Part shown: positions 24,263-34,149 of the stretch, in pieces
How positions within the stretch are numbered: the stretch's first letter is position 1
How the letters are laid out: each line of letters opens with the position of its first letter
Assembly: GCA_016928305.1 (NCBI GenBank)
Contig: JAFGKY010000002.1
Location: 124,001-188,000, forward strand
Direction: 5' to 3'
Length of the DNA stretch: 64,000 bases
From: Bacteroidales bacterium
GTDB lineage: Bacteria > Bacteroidota > Bacteroidia > Bacteroidales > UBA10428
The notes under the pieces: model-generated
The model's input: the letters and a program-made list of their open reading frames with translations, nothing else
What the model was told of the DNA's origin: nothing
The model's database searches: none
Position numbers and translations under genes: made by a program

Positions 24263-24345
24263 CTAAGGCACTAAAACACCAAGTTCATGAAGATAAATGG
24301 TTAATTATTAACTCTTTGTGAATTTTAGTGCCTTGGTGTCTTAGT
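24263..24345. repeat. Dispersed-type inverted repeat (ACTAAGGCACTAAAA family)
   Basis: Between two convergent genes, the left arm at 24263-24284 (ACTAAGGCACTAAAACACCAAG) and the right arm at 24323-24345, read on the other strand as ACTAAGACACCAAGGCACTAAAA, share the words CACTAAAA, CACCAAG and ACTAAG in permuted order. A TTAATTATTAA centre lies between them. It looks like an imperfect palindromic intergenic repeat. Confidence 0.5.
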
Positions 24346-24357
24346 AGCATTTTTACA

Positions 24358-24798
24358 TTAGATCAAAGCAATGACGATCTCAATAAAACGCTCAATAAAC
24401 GGCAGAAAGCACAAAACGAAAAAGATCACACTGATTCCTGCATCAAGATGAATCAATAAGCCAGTTTGGTGATGACGCATATACAGGAAAGTGAAAACCG
24501 GGCGCAGGATCAACTGGAGGAAGAAAAAAAGAAAAATCTGCAGGCCGTATTTATTATATTCCCTTGCCGAATCAAAGTGCCCCCTCACTATTTCTGAGAA
24601 ACTGTGTGACAAACCTGAACTGATGTCCGCATCTTCATGAAGTATTTCGAGTGAGCTGTGTAATGGATAGTTATTTTCTGCGGCTGAGAACAAGGCTGAA
24701 TATACCAATATTCCTAAAAGGATAAAAATAAATATACAGTTAATGATTATATAAGGAAATGAAATAAAAGTACGTAAGGATTGAATCCGTCTTTTCAC
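24358..24798 (-). CDS. Small integral membrane protein of unknown function
   Basis: This 146-residue protein has three hydrophobic segments: near residues 15-38, 86-108 and 118-146. A soluble loop of about 45 residues lies between the first two, with acidic and Ser-rich sequence. It ends in a hydrophobic helix at the extreme C-terminus. It starts 2 bp after the DUF4190-like gene and is surely co-transcribed with it. I do not recognise the family. A joint membrane complex with the upstream protein is plausible but only inferred. Confidence 0.65.
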   Translation of the reverse strand: MKRRIQSLRTFISFPYIIINCIFIFILLGILVYSALFSAAENNYPLHSSLEILHEDADISSGLSHSFSEIVRGHFDSAREYNKYGLQIFLFFFLQLILRPVFTFLYMRHHQTGLLIHLDAGISVIFFVLCFLPFIERFIEIVIALI

Positions 24799-24800
24799 AC

Positions 24801-25265
24801 TTATTCTACTCCTTCAAGCGCTTTCAATGTATCTTCCAGGGCCTTTTCTTTATCGTCTATCGTTACTTTCACTTCTACATCAATATCTTCCTCTTCAAGA
24901 TCTTTTAATATGTCTTCTGTTTCATCCCCTAAATCCTCGAAGATTTCTTCAAAATCTCCTTCTTCCTTTATGTTTTGTATAATACTTTTAATAACAGGTG
25001 AAGATTTTTTAAAGGTGAGTCCCCAGAAGAAGGCGAATGAAAACCCCAGGATTGAACAAACCAGGGCGGCTATGATAAGTCCTTTGGGACTATTAATACG
25101 GTTAGCCTGTGACAGGGCAATAGCACTGAGTACAATACCTACTGCACCAAAAACAAGCGCTATAAGAAAAGTACAAGGGATGATTCCCAGGGGTATGGCC
25201 ATTATACCCATAATCAGTCCGGCAATACCAAGACCCTGACCAGCATTTGATTGTTGTTCGTTCAT
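24801..25265 (-). CDS. DUF4190-like membrane protein with acidic cytoplasmic tail
   Basis: This 154-residue protein starts MNEQQSNAGQGLGIAGLIMG and contains Gly/Ala-rich membrane helices near residues 10-30, 33-52 and 60-85, as in DUF4190/CCC-motif membrane proteins. The second half is soluble and strongly acidic (EEGDFEEIFEDLGDETEDILKD), probably a coiled coil. It precedes a second small membrane protein by 2 bp. Function is unknown; proteins of this type are often membrane scaffolds or stress-related. Confidence 0.65.
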   Translation of the reverse strand: MNEQQSNAGQGLGIAGLIMGIMAIPLGIIPCTFLIALVFGAVGIVLSAIALSQANRINSPKGLIIAALVCSILGFSFAFFWGLTFKKSSPVIKSIIQNIKEEGDFEEIFEDLGDETEDILKDLEEEDIDVEVKVTIDDKEKALEDTLKALEGVE

Positions 25266-25350
25266 TGGTTTATTATTTATCCACTAATTTAATATTATTC
25301 GGAATTTTTACCATGCGCATAGGCTATAAAATCATAATTATTTCAGGATT

Positions 25351-27495
25351 TTAATCCATAAGTACTTCCAGTATTTTCCTTGCTGCCACTGAAACTGAAG
25401 AACCCGGGCCAAAGATGCCTACCACACCGGAATCATATAGAAAACTATAATCCTGATGGGGAATTATGCCACCCACAATAACCATAATATCTTCCCGGTT
25501 AAGGCTCTTCAGTTCTTCAATTACTTGCGGAACCAAGGTTTTATGTCCTCCGGCCAGGGTTGAGACGCCCAGCACATGGACATCATTTTCCACTGCCTGC
25601 CGTGCAGCCTCGGCGGGGGTTTGAAAAAGAGGTCCGATATCCACATCAAAGCCGATATCTGCATAGCCGGTCGAAACCACTTTTGCTCCCCGGTCATGAC
25701 CATCCTGTCCCATTTTAGCTATCATGATCCGGGGTTGTCGTCCCTCCCGTTCGGCAAACTTTTGACAGAGATGTCGTGCAATTTTGAAGTTTTCATCTGT
25801 TGTTGATTCGGATGAATAAACACCCGATATCGATCGGATGACCGCTTTATAGCGACCGCATATCTTTTCAACTGCAAAAGAGATCTCACCCAGCGTTGCC
25901 CTTTGCTTTGCAGCTTCCACGGAAAGCTCCAGTAGATTGCCGTTTCCTTCTTTCACTGCTTCGGTCAACCTGTCAAGCGCTTTCTGGACGGCTGCGTTAT
26001 CCCTGTTTGCCTTAAGTTGTTCCAGTCTGGCAATTTGTGCCTGTCTTACCGCACTGTTGTCAACCTCAAGGATATCAATTGTATCATCCTTATCAGGCTG
26101 GTATTTATTGACGCCAACAATAATATCTCTTTTTGAGTCAATACGTGCCTGTTTGCGTGCTGAAGCCTCTTCAATTTTCATTTTTGGAATTCCGGTCTCA
26201 ATTGCTTTTGCCATTCCGCCCAATGCCTCAATTTCCTGAATAAGGTCCCATGCACGATAGGCCAGCTCATGGGTCAGGTATTCAACATAATATGATCCGG
26301 CCCAGGGATCAACTGTCCTTGTGATATATGTTTCTTCCTGCAGGTAAAGTTGAGTATTTCGTGCGATGCGTGCAGAAAAATCCGTAGGAAGAGCAATAGC
26401 CTCGTCAAGGGCATTGGTATGCAGTGATTGTGTATGCCCGAGTGCTGCTGCCATGGCCTCAATGCAAGTTCGGGTCACATTGTTAAACGGGTCCTGTTCG
26501 GTAAGGCTCCAGCCTGATGTTTGTGAATGCGTACGAAGGGCTAATGACTTGGGATTCTTGGGATGGAACTGATTAACGATCTTAGCCCAGAGCATTCTGG
26601 CAGCACGCATTTTAGCAATTTCCATGAAATGGTTCATTCCAACGGCCCAGAAAAATGATAACCTGGGCGCAAAAGCATCAATATCAAGTCCGGCTGCCAT
26701 ACCTGCCCTCAGGTATTCAAGTCCGTCAGCCAATGTATAGGCGAGTTCTATATCAGCTGTGGCACCGGCTTCCTGCATATGATATCCCGAAATGCTGATG
26801 GAGTTAAATTTGGGCATGTACCGGGAAGTATACCGGAAAATATCGGCAATAATACGCATGGAAGTTTCCGGCGGATAGATATATGTATTCCTTACCATGA
26901 ATTCCTTCAGGATATCATTCTGTATGGTACCGCTTAATTCTTTAAGTTTAGCCCCCTGCTCAAGGGCTGCCACGATATAAAAAGCCATGATGGGAAGCAC
27001 AGCTCCGTTCATGGTCATTGAAACCGACATTTTATTGAGGGGGATCCGGTCAAAAAGTATTTTCATGTCCAGTACCGAATCAATGGCTACGCCGGCTTTC
27101 CCGACATCCCCAACAACGCGTTCGTGGTCGGAGTCATATCCCCGGTGTGTTGCAAGGTCAAATGCCACCGAAAGTCCTTTTTGCCCTGCCGCCAGATTAC
27201 GTCTGTAAAAAGCATTCGATTCCTCAGCAGTTGAATATCCGGCATACTGCCTTATTGTCCAGGGATGCATCACATACATGGTAGAATAGGGACCTCTTAA
27301 AAAAGGAGGAAGACCTGCAGCATATCCCAGGTGTTCCATTCCTTCAAGATCGCTTCTTGTAAAAACCGGTTTTACGGCAATATGCTCAGCCGTGAACCAC
27401 TCGTGCTCAGGCTGATTGTTCATGGCCTGATTTCCGGTAACCTTTTCAGGCATCCCGGTCCCGAATATATCTATCTTATGAAAATCAGGTTTCAT
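25351..27495 (-). CDS. mutB: Methylmalonyl-CoA mutase, large (catalytic, B12-binding) subunit
   Basis: This 714-residue adenosylcobalamin enzyme interconverts succinyl-CoA and methylmalonyl-CoA, the entry to propionate production or use. The N-terminal TIM barrel carries [22 protein letters not shown] and [19 protein letters not shown]. The C-terminal cobalamin domain (from about residue 580) has the base-off motif [11 protein letters not shown] with the cobalt-ligating histidine, then [10 protein letters not shown] and [10 protein letters not shown]. The length is standard. It overlaps the 3' end of mutA by 11 bp, so the two are one transcript. Propionate-forming succinate fermentation is the usual role in this phylum. 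Confidence 0.97.
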   Translation of the reverse strand: MKPDFHKIDIFGTGMPEKVTGNQAMNNQPEHEWFTAEHIAVKPVFTRSDLEGMEHLGYAAGLPPFLRGPYSTMYVMHPWTIRQYAGYSTAEESNAFYRRNLAAGQKGLSVAFDLATHRGYDSDHERVVGDVGKAGVAIDSVLDMKILFDRIPLNKMSVSMTMNGAVLPIMAFYIVAALEQGAKLKELSGTIQNDILKEFMVRNTYIYPPETSMRIIADIFRYTSRYMPKFNSISISGYHMQEAGATADIELAYTLADGLEYLRAGMAAGLDIDAFAPRLSFFWAVGMNHFMEIAKMRAARMLWAKIVNQFHPKNPKSLALRTHSQTSGWSLTEQDPFNNVTRTCIEAMAAALGHTQSLHTNALDEAIALPTDFSARIARNTQLYLQEETYITRTVDPWAGSYYVEYLTHELAYRAWDLIQEIEALGGMAKAIETGIPKMKIEEASARKQARIDSKRDIIVGVNKYQPDKDDTIDILEVDNSAVRQAQIARLEQLKANRDNAAVQKALDRLTEAVKEGNGNLLELSVEAAKQRATLGEISFAVEKICGRYKAVIRSISGVYSSESTTDENFKIARHLCQKFAEREGRQPRIMIAKMGQDGHDRGAKVVSTGYADIGFDVDIGPLFQTPAEAARQAVENDVHVLGVSTLAGGHKTLVPQVIEELKSLNREDIMVIVGGIIPHQDYSFLYDSGVVGIFGPGSSVSVAARKILEVLMD

Positions 27496-29437
27496 GAATG
27501 CCCAGTTGTTGATGAAACTGCTTCAATATTTCCAACGCATCCGAATGGGTGTGTATGAAATATTTAATACCTGTTGCTTTAAGTTCTTCCATACAGGGTG
27601 GGATTCCGGCAATCACCAGGATGGATGTCTCCCCTATTTTTTTATAGGCTTCGGGCGCAAAAACAGCATTTTCCTCATCGGAACTGCATAACACTATTAC
27701 TTCGGCCTTTGCTTCAAAAGCTGCTTGCAGACCTTCATCTAAGGTACTGAAACCAATATTATCAATAACTTCATAACCACCACAGGCAAAAAAGTTGCAT
27801 GAAAACTGTGAACGGACCAGCCGCATGGACAAATTCCCGATAGTCAACATGAACACCTTTGGCCTGTAACCTCCCAGGTCAGCACTTAACCGTAGTTTTT
27901 CAAATTCTCTGGTTCCGCGGCTCAACTGTAAGGGTTGTACAATCCGTCTTGCCTCGTTGCAGCAACTGCAATCACAAGTGCCTTCCCTGCAGTCGCAATG
28001 ACAGGCTTCCGTTTCATGGTTATATTCCCTGTCTTTATATATACAGGAGCACCCCGTAACACAATCCAGCGGTTTTTGGGAATAAATTTCATTAAAATCC
28101 GGAAAGTGATTTGTTCCCAGGCTTAATTCGCTTCGTGTTGCAATGGCCTGTTTACGCCGTTTGGCATTCTCACTGACCTGTTCCTGTATGAATCCCTGTT
28201 TCATGGCCGAAACAAATCCTCCTTTCCGCTGTACCTCAAGGAACAGGTTCCAGCATGCCATGGCAACCGATTCAGTGAGGCTCTCGATGTAATAAGAACC
28301 AGCTGCCGGATCAATAACTTTATCAAAATATGCTTCTTCCTTTAAAATAATCTGCTGATTGCGGGCAATCCTTTCTGCAAATGCGGAAGGCTTTTTAAAC
28401 GTCATATCAAAGGGGATAACCGTTAATGCATCAACTCCTGCCAATATGGCCGACATGCTTTCTGTGGTGGTCCGTAACATATTCACATAGGGATCATATA
28501 CCGTCATATTCCATTTGGCCGTTTCAGCATGGATGTGCATGGGTGCTTTACAGGTTTGGTCAAATGCCTCAACGATCCGGGACCATAACAATCGGGATGC
28601 CCTGAATTTGGCGATTTCCAGAAAATAATTCGATGAAACAGCAAAATGAAAACCCATGGTTCCGGCTGCCTCCATAACCGATAACCCTTTTTCTGTAAGA
28701 ATATCCAGGTATTCAGCGCCCATAGCCAGACCAAAGGCAAGTTCCTGAATTACAGATGAACCCGCGTTGGCAAAATTACGCGCATTAATCCCAATGGTCC
28801 TGAATCGGGGAAGATGAGCAGAATCTTTGATAAGATTCAGCAATGTCTTAATGGATAATATATCAGAATCATAAGTAAAATTGCCTTTTGTACACAACCT
28901 GCCCAGCGGATCAAAATTCACAGAACCATTAAGTTCCTCATTCTTTAGGTTTATATTCCTGAGCCAGGCTACAAGCATTTCAACCGATACATCAGCATCG
29001 TATCCCGAAAAATTGAGTTCGATGGTATTGAGCGGAAAGTCATGCAATAAAACAGCAAACGGGAACTTAGAAGGTCCGGAATCTTTTGTAAATACAAAAT
29101 CAATGGAAGTGCATCCCTTTTCCATCAGGTCAAGTGCTTTCCTGTTGGCGTTAACCGGATCTTTAACCCAAACCTGTTGTCGTATTTTCCAGCTGTTATG
29201 ATTAATATTAGTCCCACGCAAAAACGGAAATTCTCCCGGTAATGTTTGCTGATAACATAAATCACCTAAATCCTCAGCACGGTAATAAGGTTTTATTCGG
29301 AAACCTTCCGTGGTTTTCCAGACAAGTCTTTTTTCATAATCCCCTCCTTTCAGATCCTCTTTTATTTTTGCCTCCCATTCTGAGGTTGAAACAGGCGGAA
29401 ACGCTGAAAACAACAATCTGTCCTCACTAATTGCCAT
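27485..29437 (-). CDS. mutA: Methylmalonyl-CoA mutase, small subunit, with cysteine-rich insertion
   Basis: This 650-residue MutA pairs with MutB as a structural subunit. The barrel half is clear ([69 protein letters not shown]), and the C-terminal domain lacks the B12-ligating DxHxxG, as expected. I start at the ATG giving MAISEDRL; an upstream ATG at 29503 would add 22 residues that are not family-like. Between the two domains, where homologs have a short linker, residues 459-493 hold ten cysteines and two histidines (CVTGCSC, CHCDC, CDCSCC). This insertion is unusual and suggests a metal or redox site. Confidence 0.93.
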   Translation of the reverse strand: MAISEDRLLFSAFPPVSTSEWEAKIKEDLKGGDYEKRLVWKTTEGFRIKPYYRAEDLGDLCYQQTLPGEFPFLRGTNINHNSWKIRQQVWVKDPVNANRKALDLMEKGCTSIDFVFTKDSGPSKFPFAVLLHDFPLNTIELNFSGYDADVSVEMLVAWLRNINLKNEELNGSVNFDPLGRLCTKGNFTYDSDILSIKTLLNLIKDSAHLPRFRTIGINARNFANAGSSVIQELAFGLAMGAEYLDILTEKGLSVMEAAGTMGFHFAVSSNYFLEIAKFRASRLLWSRIVEAFDQTCKAPMHIHAETAKWNMTVYDPYVNMLRTTTESMSAILAGVDALTVIPFDMTFKKPSAFAERIARNQQIILKEEAYFDKVIDPAAGSYYIESLTESVAMACWNLFLEVQRKGGFVSAMKQGFIQEQVSENAKRRKQAIATRSELSLGTNHFPDFNEIYSQKPLDCVTGCSCIYKDREYNHETEACHCDCREGTCDCSCCNEARRIVQPLQLSRGTREFEKLRLSADLGGYRPKVFMLTIGNLSMRLVRSQFSCNFFACGGYEVIDNIGFSTLDEGLQAAFEAKAEVIVLCSSDEENAVFAPEAYKKIGETSILVIAGIPPCMEELKATGIKYFIHTHSDALEILKQFHQQLGIHET

Positions 29438-29474
29438 CGTTATTATGGTGGTAATTTCCAGGTGCAAGTTTATA

Positions 29475-29504
29475 CAAATATTTCCAATCTGTAAACCTGT
29501 CAAC
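29475..29504 (-). promoter_or_regulatory. Candidate promoter of mutAB
   Basis: On the minus strand GTTG, an 18-nt spacer and AATATTTG (7 of 8 to TAnnTTTG) lie about 40-65 bp before the chosen mutA start. The spacing equals that of the rplM and pyrH candidates. The position also argues against the upstream ATG at 29503. Confidence 0.35.
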
Positions 29505-29624
29505 CCCTAAATCCGGGAATTCATCCCCAATCGACAGATCTCAGTCCATCGTCCATGGAGAATATTTCAGTCTGTAAACTGACTAATCTTCTGTCTTTCA
29601 AATCTTTTAATCGTCACACCCCGT

Positions 29625-31010
29625 TCACACCATTTTCGAAGGATTAACCCATTGATCAAATTGTTCGGGTGTAACCAGACCAAGTTCCACAGCGGCTTCC
29701 TTTAGTGTTTTATCTTCTTTATGGGCTTTCTTGGCAATTCTGGCTGCGTTTTCATAACCAATATGCGGATTAAGTGCTGTTACCAGCATAAGAGAATTAT
29801 TCAGGTGTCTTTTAATAACTTCCGTATTGGCTTTTATTCCCATAACGCATTTATCGGTAAATGATACACATGCATCTCCCAGCAGACGTGCAGATTGAAG
29901 AACATTGGCAGCAATAAGTGGTTTATACACATTCAGTTCAAAATGTCCGTTTAAGCCTCCTATCGAAACAGCAACATCGTTGCCAATAACCTGTGCACAA
30001 ACCATGGTAAGTGCTTCAGGCTGGGTCGGATTCACTTTCCCCGGCATAATGGAGGAACCCGGCTCATTATCGGGAATAATGATTTCACCAATGCCGCTTC
30101 GCGGACCTGAACTCAACATCCGGATATCATTGGCAATTTTCATCAGCGCTATGGCTGTTCTTTTCAGGGCTCCGCTCAGTTCCACCATGGCATCATGAGC
30201 AGCCAGGGACTCAAATTTATTGGGTGCTGTAATGAAAGGATACCCGGTTAATTCAGCTATCTTAGCAGCTACTTTTTCGTCATATCCCTTTGGGGCATTA
30301 AGTCCTGTTCCGACTGCGGTACCACCAAGGGCCAGCTCACGTATCACTTCAAGAGCATTGCGAATGGCCCGTATGGAATTCTCAACCTGTTGGGTATATC
30401 CCGAAAATTCCTGTCCCAGTGTAAGAGGTGTTGCATCCATGAAATGTGTACGACCGGTTTTTACTACTGAAGAAAACAACTGTGACTTTTCTTTCAGCGA
30501 ATCCTTCAATTTTTGCAATCCGGGGAGGGTAATTTCTTCTGTCATTTTGTATGCGGCAATATGCATGGCAGTTGGATATGTGTCATTCGATGATTGTGAT
30601 TTGTTCACATCATCGTTAGGATGCAGTACCTTTTTTTCATCCGTTAGCTTTCCGCCATGAATAACATGCGCCCTGTATGCAATAACTTCATTAACATTCA
30701 TATTCGACTGTGTTCCCGAACCGGTCTGCCAGATTACCAGGGGAAATTGATCATCCAGTTTCCCTTCCAGGATCTCATCACAAACTCTCGAGATCAGGGC
30801 GCATTTCTCTTTTGAAAGTACTCCCAGGTCAAGATTTGTCATAGCTGCAGCCTTTTTCAGGTAGGCAAAAGCGTATATAATTTCACGCGGCATGCTGGCT
30901 TCAGGTCCGATTCTGAAATTATTTTTTGATCGTTCTGTTTGGGCACCCCAGTATTTTTCAGCCGGGACATTGACTTCACCCATGGTATCGCGTTCAACTC
31001 TGAATTCCAT
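29625..31010 (-). CDS. fumC: Fumarate hydratase, class II
   Basis: This 461-residue fumarase of the aspartase/fumarase superfamily hydrates fumarate to malate. The substrate-binding [15 protein letters not shown] block is near residue 96, the [21 protein letters not shown] block near residue 185, and the signature loop [16 protein letters not shown] near residue 315. The length matches E. coli FumC (467). It sits directly upstream of mutA/mutB on the same strand, and together they cover fumarate/malate and succinyl-CoA/methylmalonyl-CoA steps of the succinate-propionate pathway. The 187-bp gap before mutA holds its own candidate promoter. Confidence 0.95.
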   Translation of the reverse strand: MEFRVERDTMGEVNVPAEKYWGAQTERSKNNFRIGPEASMPREIIYAFAYLKKAAAMTNLDLGVLSKEKCALISRVCDEILEGKLDDQFPLVIWQTGSGTQSNMNVNEVIAYRAHVIHGGKLTDEKKVLHPNDDVNKSQSSNDTYPTAMHIAAYKMTEEITLPGLQKLKDSLKEKSQLFSSVVKTGRTHFMDATPLTLGQEFSGYTQQVENSIRAIRNALEVIRELALGGTAVGTGLNAPKGYDEKVAAKIAELTGYPFITAPNKFESLAAHDAMVELSGALKRTAIALMKIANDIRMLSSGPRSGIGEIIIPDNEPGSSIMPGKVNPTQPEALTMVCAQVIGNDVAVSIGGLNGHFELNVYKPLIAANVLQSARLLGDACVSFTDKCVMGIKANTEVIKRHLNNSLMLVTALNPHIGYENAARIAKKAHKEDKTLKEAAVELGLVTPEQFDQWVNPSKMV

Positions 31011-31263
31011 ATCGTATTTTTTTATTGGTTATATCATGAGGTCACAAAGTGGCGGGGCCTGGATGTAAAAAACAACTTCTATAAAGTTCCTGATTTTAAT
31101 TTTAATTTTCAATGCTTTTCATCAGTTGAAAGCAGTTATTTTCATTAACCAGCACCGACAGGAAAGATATTTATGACAGCACACATGGAATTGACATTCC
31201 GCGCTGAGCGCTTCATTCGATGAGTTATTCATGAATGTTTGTGAGGAGATAGTAAACCGGCTA

Positions 31264-31608
31264 TTATTTCAACACCTCATCTACCTTGCCGGCAGGCTGT
31301 GCAAGAACAGCTTTGTACTTACCCACTACAACCGGCCGGACAAGAAGCTTCGGATGTTCAAGAATTATCCTTTTCCATTCATCATCGGTAAAATTTCTTC
31401 CTTTAAGCTCACGTTTAAAGATTTCTTCCTGTTTCCTCACAAAAGCAATGGGTTTTAAACCCGATTTAAGGATTATCTCATCCAGTTCATCGGATGTAAG
31501 CAAATCTTTGAGGTATTCCCGGATAACGATATTTTTTGTTTTGGATCTTATGTATGCAAGCCCTTCACGGCTTTTTCTGCATTTCGGATTGTGATAAATT
31601 TTAATCAT
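31264..31608 (-). CDS. ArsC/Spx-family thioredoxin-fold protein (arsenate reductase-like)
   Basis: This 114-residue ArsC-family protein has NPKCRKSREGL at the N-terminus with the nucleophilic Cys10 and the CxxS spacing of glutaredoxin-dependent arsenate reductases. The LVRPVVVGKYKAVLAQP segment near residue 92 supplies the conserved arginine. No other arsenic gene is nearby, so it may be a general redox protein of the YffB type instead. It starts 11 bp after prfB and is likely co-transcribed with it. Confidence 0.82.
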   Translation of the reverse strand: MIKIYHNPKCRKSREGLAYIRSKTKNIVIREYLKDLLTSDELDEIILKSGLKPIAFVRKQEEIFKRELKGRNFTDDEWKRIILEHPKLLVRPVVVGKYKAVLAQPAGKVDEVLK

Positions 31609-31619
31609 TATCAGGAAGA

Positions 31620-32712
31620 CTATAATTTCCCACCAAATTCCATCAGATAAGCTTTAATGAAATCATTGATTTCACCATCAAGCACAGCTTGCGTATTACC
31701 GGTTTCATAACCCGTTCTCAGGTCTTTTACGAGTTTGTACGGATGCAGCACATAACTCCGGATCTGTGATCCCCATTCGATTTTCTTTTTCTGTCCTTCA
31801 ATCTCGGCTTGTGTTTCCATCCGTTTGCGAAGCTCCATTTCGTAAAGGTGGGAACGCAAAATCCGTATGGCGTTTTCCTTGTTTTGCAATTGTGATCTTG
31901 TTTCGGTATTATCAACCGTTATTCCTGTGGGGATATGACGCACCCTGACACCGGTTTCTACTTTGTTAACGTTTTGACCTCCTGCTCCACTTGACCGGAA
32001 ATAATCAAATTCCAGGTCAGCCGGATTGATAACAATTTCTATTTCATCATCCACTACCGGAGAGACAAATACCGATGCAAACGATGTATGTCGTTTATGA
32101 TTAGCATCAAAGGGCGATAAACGTACCAGCCGGTGAACACCGTTTTCCGCTTTCAGGTAACCATAAGCATAATCACCGGTAAATTCAAGGGTAGCTGATT
32201 TGATGCCGGCGCCGTCTCCTTCTAAATAGCTGATTTCTTTTACCTGGTAATCATTCCGCTCACCCCACCGTATGTACATACGCATCAGCATCTGAGCCCA
32301 GTCCTGGCTTTCAGTTCCTCCCGCACCGGAATTTATCTTCAGTATGGCCCCCATTTCATCCTCTTTGTTCCGCAACATATTACGGAACTCCAGTTCCTCT
32401 AATAATTCAAGTACTTTTTTATAAAGCTGATGGGTTTCCTCCTCAGTGGCTTCTCCTTCATTGTAAAAATCAAAAACAACTTTCAGGTCATCCAGCTCTG
32501 ATGTCAGTCTGGAATAATTGCTGGTCCATTTCTTTAACAGAGCAATATGTTTCAGCTTCTTCTCGGCAGCCTTCGGATCATCCCAGAATCGGGGTGCATG
32601 TGATTGTTCTTCACCTTCCTTAATGAGTTGCAGCTTTTTGTCTATCTCAAAGAAACCTCCTCAGGGCTTCGGTTCGTTCCGAAAGTTCCTTGATCTGTTC
32701 AATGTATACCAT
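31620..32712 (-). CDS. prfB: Peptide chain release factor 2, with programmed +1 frameshift
   Basis: RF2 ends translation at UGA and UAA. A 21-codon opening frame starts at the ATG at 32712 (MVYIEQIKELSERTEALRRFL) and stops at an in-frame TGA at 32649-32647. Skipping the T at 32649 continues in the +1 frame (EIDKKLQLIKEG) for 342 more residues, 363 in all, the normal RF2 length. The site is AGGAGG (32661-32656), TTT, CTT, TGA, the same layout as in E. coli. The body carries the SPF stop-codon motif (RLSPFDANH) and GGQ in SSGAGGQNVNKVE, which PrmC, encoded two genes upstream, methylates. The frame from an internal ATG at 32378 is not the full gene. Confidence 0.95.
32647..32661 (-). promoter_or_regulatory. 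prfB autoregulatory +1 frameshift site
   Basis: AGGAGG, three nucleotides, CTT TGA on the minus strand. The ribosome slips from CUU to UUU-type pairing when RF2 is scarce and UGA is read slowly, so RF2 controls its own synthesis. The Shine-Dalgarno-like stimulator is a perfect AGGAGG. Confidence 0.9.
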
Positions 32713-32744
32713 GTTCTCACTTTTAAAATCGTCCGTAAAGGTAA

Positions 32745-32777
32745 GAAAAAACCCCGGCACTTTTGCTGCCAGGGGTT
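32745..32777 (-). terminator. Rho-independent terminator after recX
   Basis: On the minus strand AACCCC-T-GGCA, a 7-nt loop and TGCC-GGGGTT (one bulged base) are followed by a T-rich tract. The stem spans 32750-32777. It lies between recX and the prfB start at 32712, so prfB may be reached by read-through or by a promoter in the short gap. Confidence 0.8.
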
Positions 32778-32793
32778 AAAATGAACAAAAAAC

Positions 32794-33252
32794 TCATCCT
32801 GTAAAATGAATGTATTCTTTTGCAATTTCTGCTTCGTAACCTCTTGCCATGGCAAATTGCAGTAATTTCATTCTTTTTACATCCGGTTTTTCTCCTTTCA
32901 ATGATATTTCCTTTTTTTGCAATTCGTCCTTTATGATTTTCCTGTATGCCTTTTCGTCAATAGAAGCCATGGCTTCATTAATTATTTCCTCCGGGATCTT
33001 TTTCGATTTCAGAAAATAGACTATCTTTTTTCTTCCCCAACGGTTAAGTTTATATTTATCATGAACCACAGCCCGTGCATACCGGCTTTCATCAATGAAC
33101 TTATCTTTTATAAGTTGTTCAATGATGGATGCGTGAAAATCTGCAGGAACTTCATGACGTATCATGTAATCCTGAATATCGGCAATGCATTTCTCTTGCC
33201 TGCTGCATAAATGCTGCAGACTCTTTCGGAGTTGATCCATTTCCTTTTCCAT
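32794..33252 (-). CDS. recX: Regulatory protein RecX
   Basis: This 152-residue, highly helical protein is built of three-helix repeats. DKFIDESRYARAVVHDKYKLNRWGRKKIVYFLKSKKIPEEII is the conserved RecX core, followed by a third repeat ending FAMARGYEAEIAKEYI. RecX binds RecA filaments and limits recombination. It lies between prmC (8 bp upstream) and prfB rather than beside recA. The length is typical. Confidence 0.9.
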   Translation of the reverse strand: MEKEMDQLRKSLQHLCSRQEKCIADIQDYMIRHEVPADFHASIIEQLIKDKFIDESRYARAVVHDKYKLNRWGRKKIVYFLKSKKIPEEIINEAMASIDEKAYRKIIKDELQKKEISLKGEKPDVKRMKLLQFAMARGYEAEIAKEYIHFTG

Positions 33253-33259
33253 ACTATAA

Positions 33260-34123
33260 TCAATTCTGTTTCCCCGCTTTTATCATACGCGGTTTATCGT
33301 TTATGTCGCATCGCATCTCGACAACTTTATAATCCCGGCTGTGAAAAACATGCATGGTTTCCTCCGGTAACGCCTCATTGATTTCACAATATATCAAGCC
33401 TCCCGGTAAAAGGATATTTCGCCCAAGATCCGCTATGGCTTTATAAAACAGCAGGGGATCATCATTGGAGACAAACAATGCCTCGTGTGGTTCATACTTT
33501 AAAACATTGGAATGCATATATTTTATCTCAGATTCCCTCACATACGGAGGATTACTGACTAAAATGTTAAAATTATCACTAAAGCCGACACAAAGATTTA
33601 ATATATCTACCGGATAGAAAGAAACCTGAACTTCGTTCATCGTTGCATTTTTCCTGGCGATTTCCAATGCCTTTTCACTGATATCAACACCCGTGATTGT
33701 TGCCAGGGGTAAGTTTCTTGCCAGAGCCAAGGCTATACAACCGCTTCCTGTGCCCACATCAAGAATACGCACCGGTTTTCCCCTGTTCTCCCGAATGATC
33801 CAGTCAACCAATTCCTCTGTTTCCGGCCGTGGTATCAGCACATCCCGCGAAACTAACAGGGTCATGTCAAAAAAAACCGTTTCTCCCAGTATGTATTGAA
33901 TCGGTTCAAAATGAATCAGTCGTTTCAGGATTTTTTCAACGGCACCGGCATGATGTTGGGAAATCATTTCATTTCCTTTCAAACGGATGTCAATTTTACT
34001 GTAATTTAGCAGATGATGAAATATGAGATCGATAAAATTCCTGATCTCATTTTCATCATAAGAACCGGCAAGGGTTTTTCTGATTTGTTTCCGGATTTCA
34101 TTCAGGGTTAAATTCGGATTCAT
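33260..34123 (-). CDS. prmC: Release factor glutamine methyltransferase (PrmC/HemK)
   Basis: This 287-residue enzyme N5-methylates the glutamine of the GGQ motif in RF1 and RF2. An N-terminal helical domain (residues 1-80) binds the release factor. The class I methyltransferase core has motif I ILDVGTGSGCIALALA near residue 117 and the catalytic NPPY motif in LVSNPPYVRESE near residue 188. The gene shares a transcript direction with recX and prfB, so the modifying enzyme and one of its substrates are encoded within 1.5 kb. It is divergent from ribD with only 26 bp between start codons. Confidence 0.95.
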   Translation of the reverse strand: MNPNLTLNEIRKQIRKTLAGSYDENEIRNFIDLIFHHLLNYSKIDIRLKGNEMISQHHAGAVEKILKRLIHFEPIQYILGETVFFDMTLLVSRDVLIPRPETEELVDWIIRENRGKPVRILDVGTGSGCIALALARNLPLATITGVDISEKALEIARKNATMNEVQVSFYPVDILNLCVGFSDNFNILVSNPPYVRESEIKYMHSNVLKYEPHEALFVSNDDPLLFYKAIADLGRNILLPGGLIYCEINEALPEETMHVFHSRDYKVVEMRCDINDKPRMIKAGKQN

Positions 34124-34149
34124 GGAACAAAAGTAAAAAACTACGCCCT

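Noticed and set aside
31187-31211. Two small dyads (GGAAT/ATTCC and GCGCT/AGCGC) between arsC and fumC as an operator
   Set aside because: Each is only five base pairs and they lie downstream of fumC's start region, not near a promoter; chance cannot be excluded.
31620-32378. 252-residue release factor starting at an internal ATG
   Set aside because: This frame is only the +1 part of prfB after the frameshift; it lacks the N-terminal domain and starts mid-protein.
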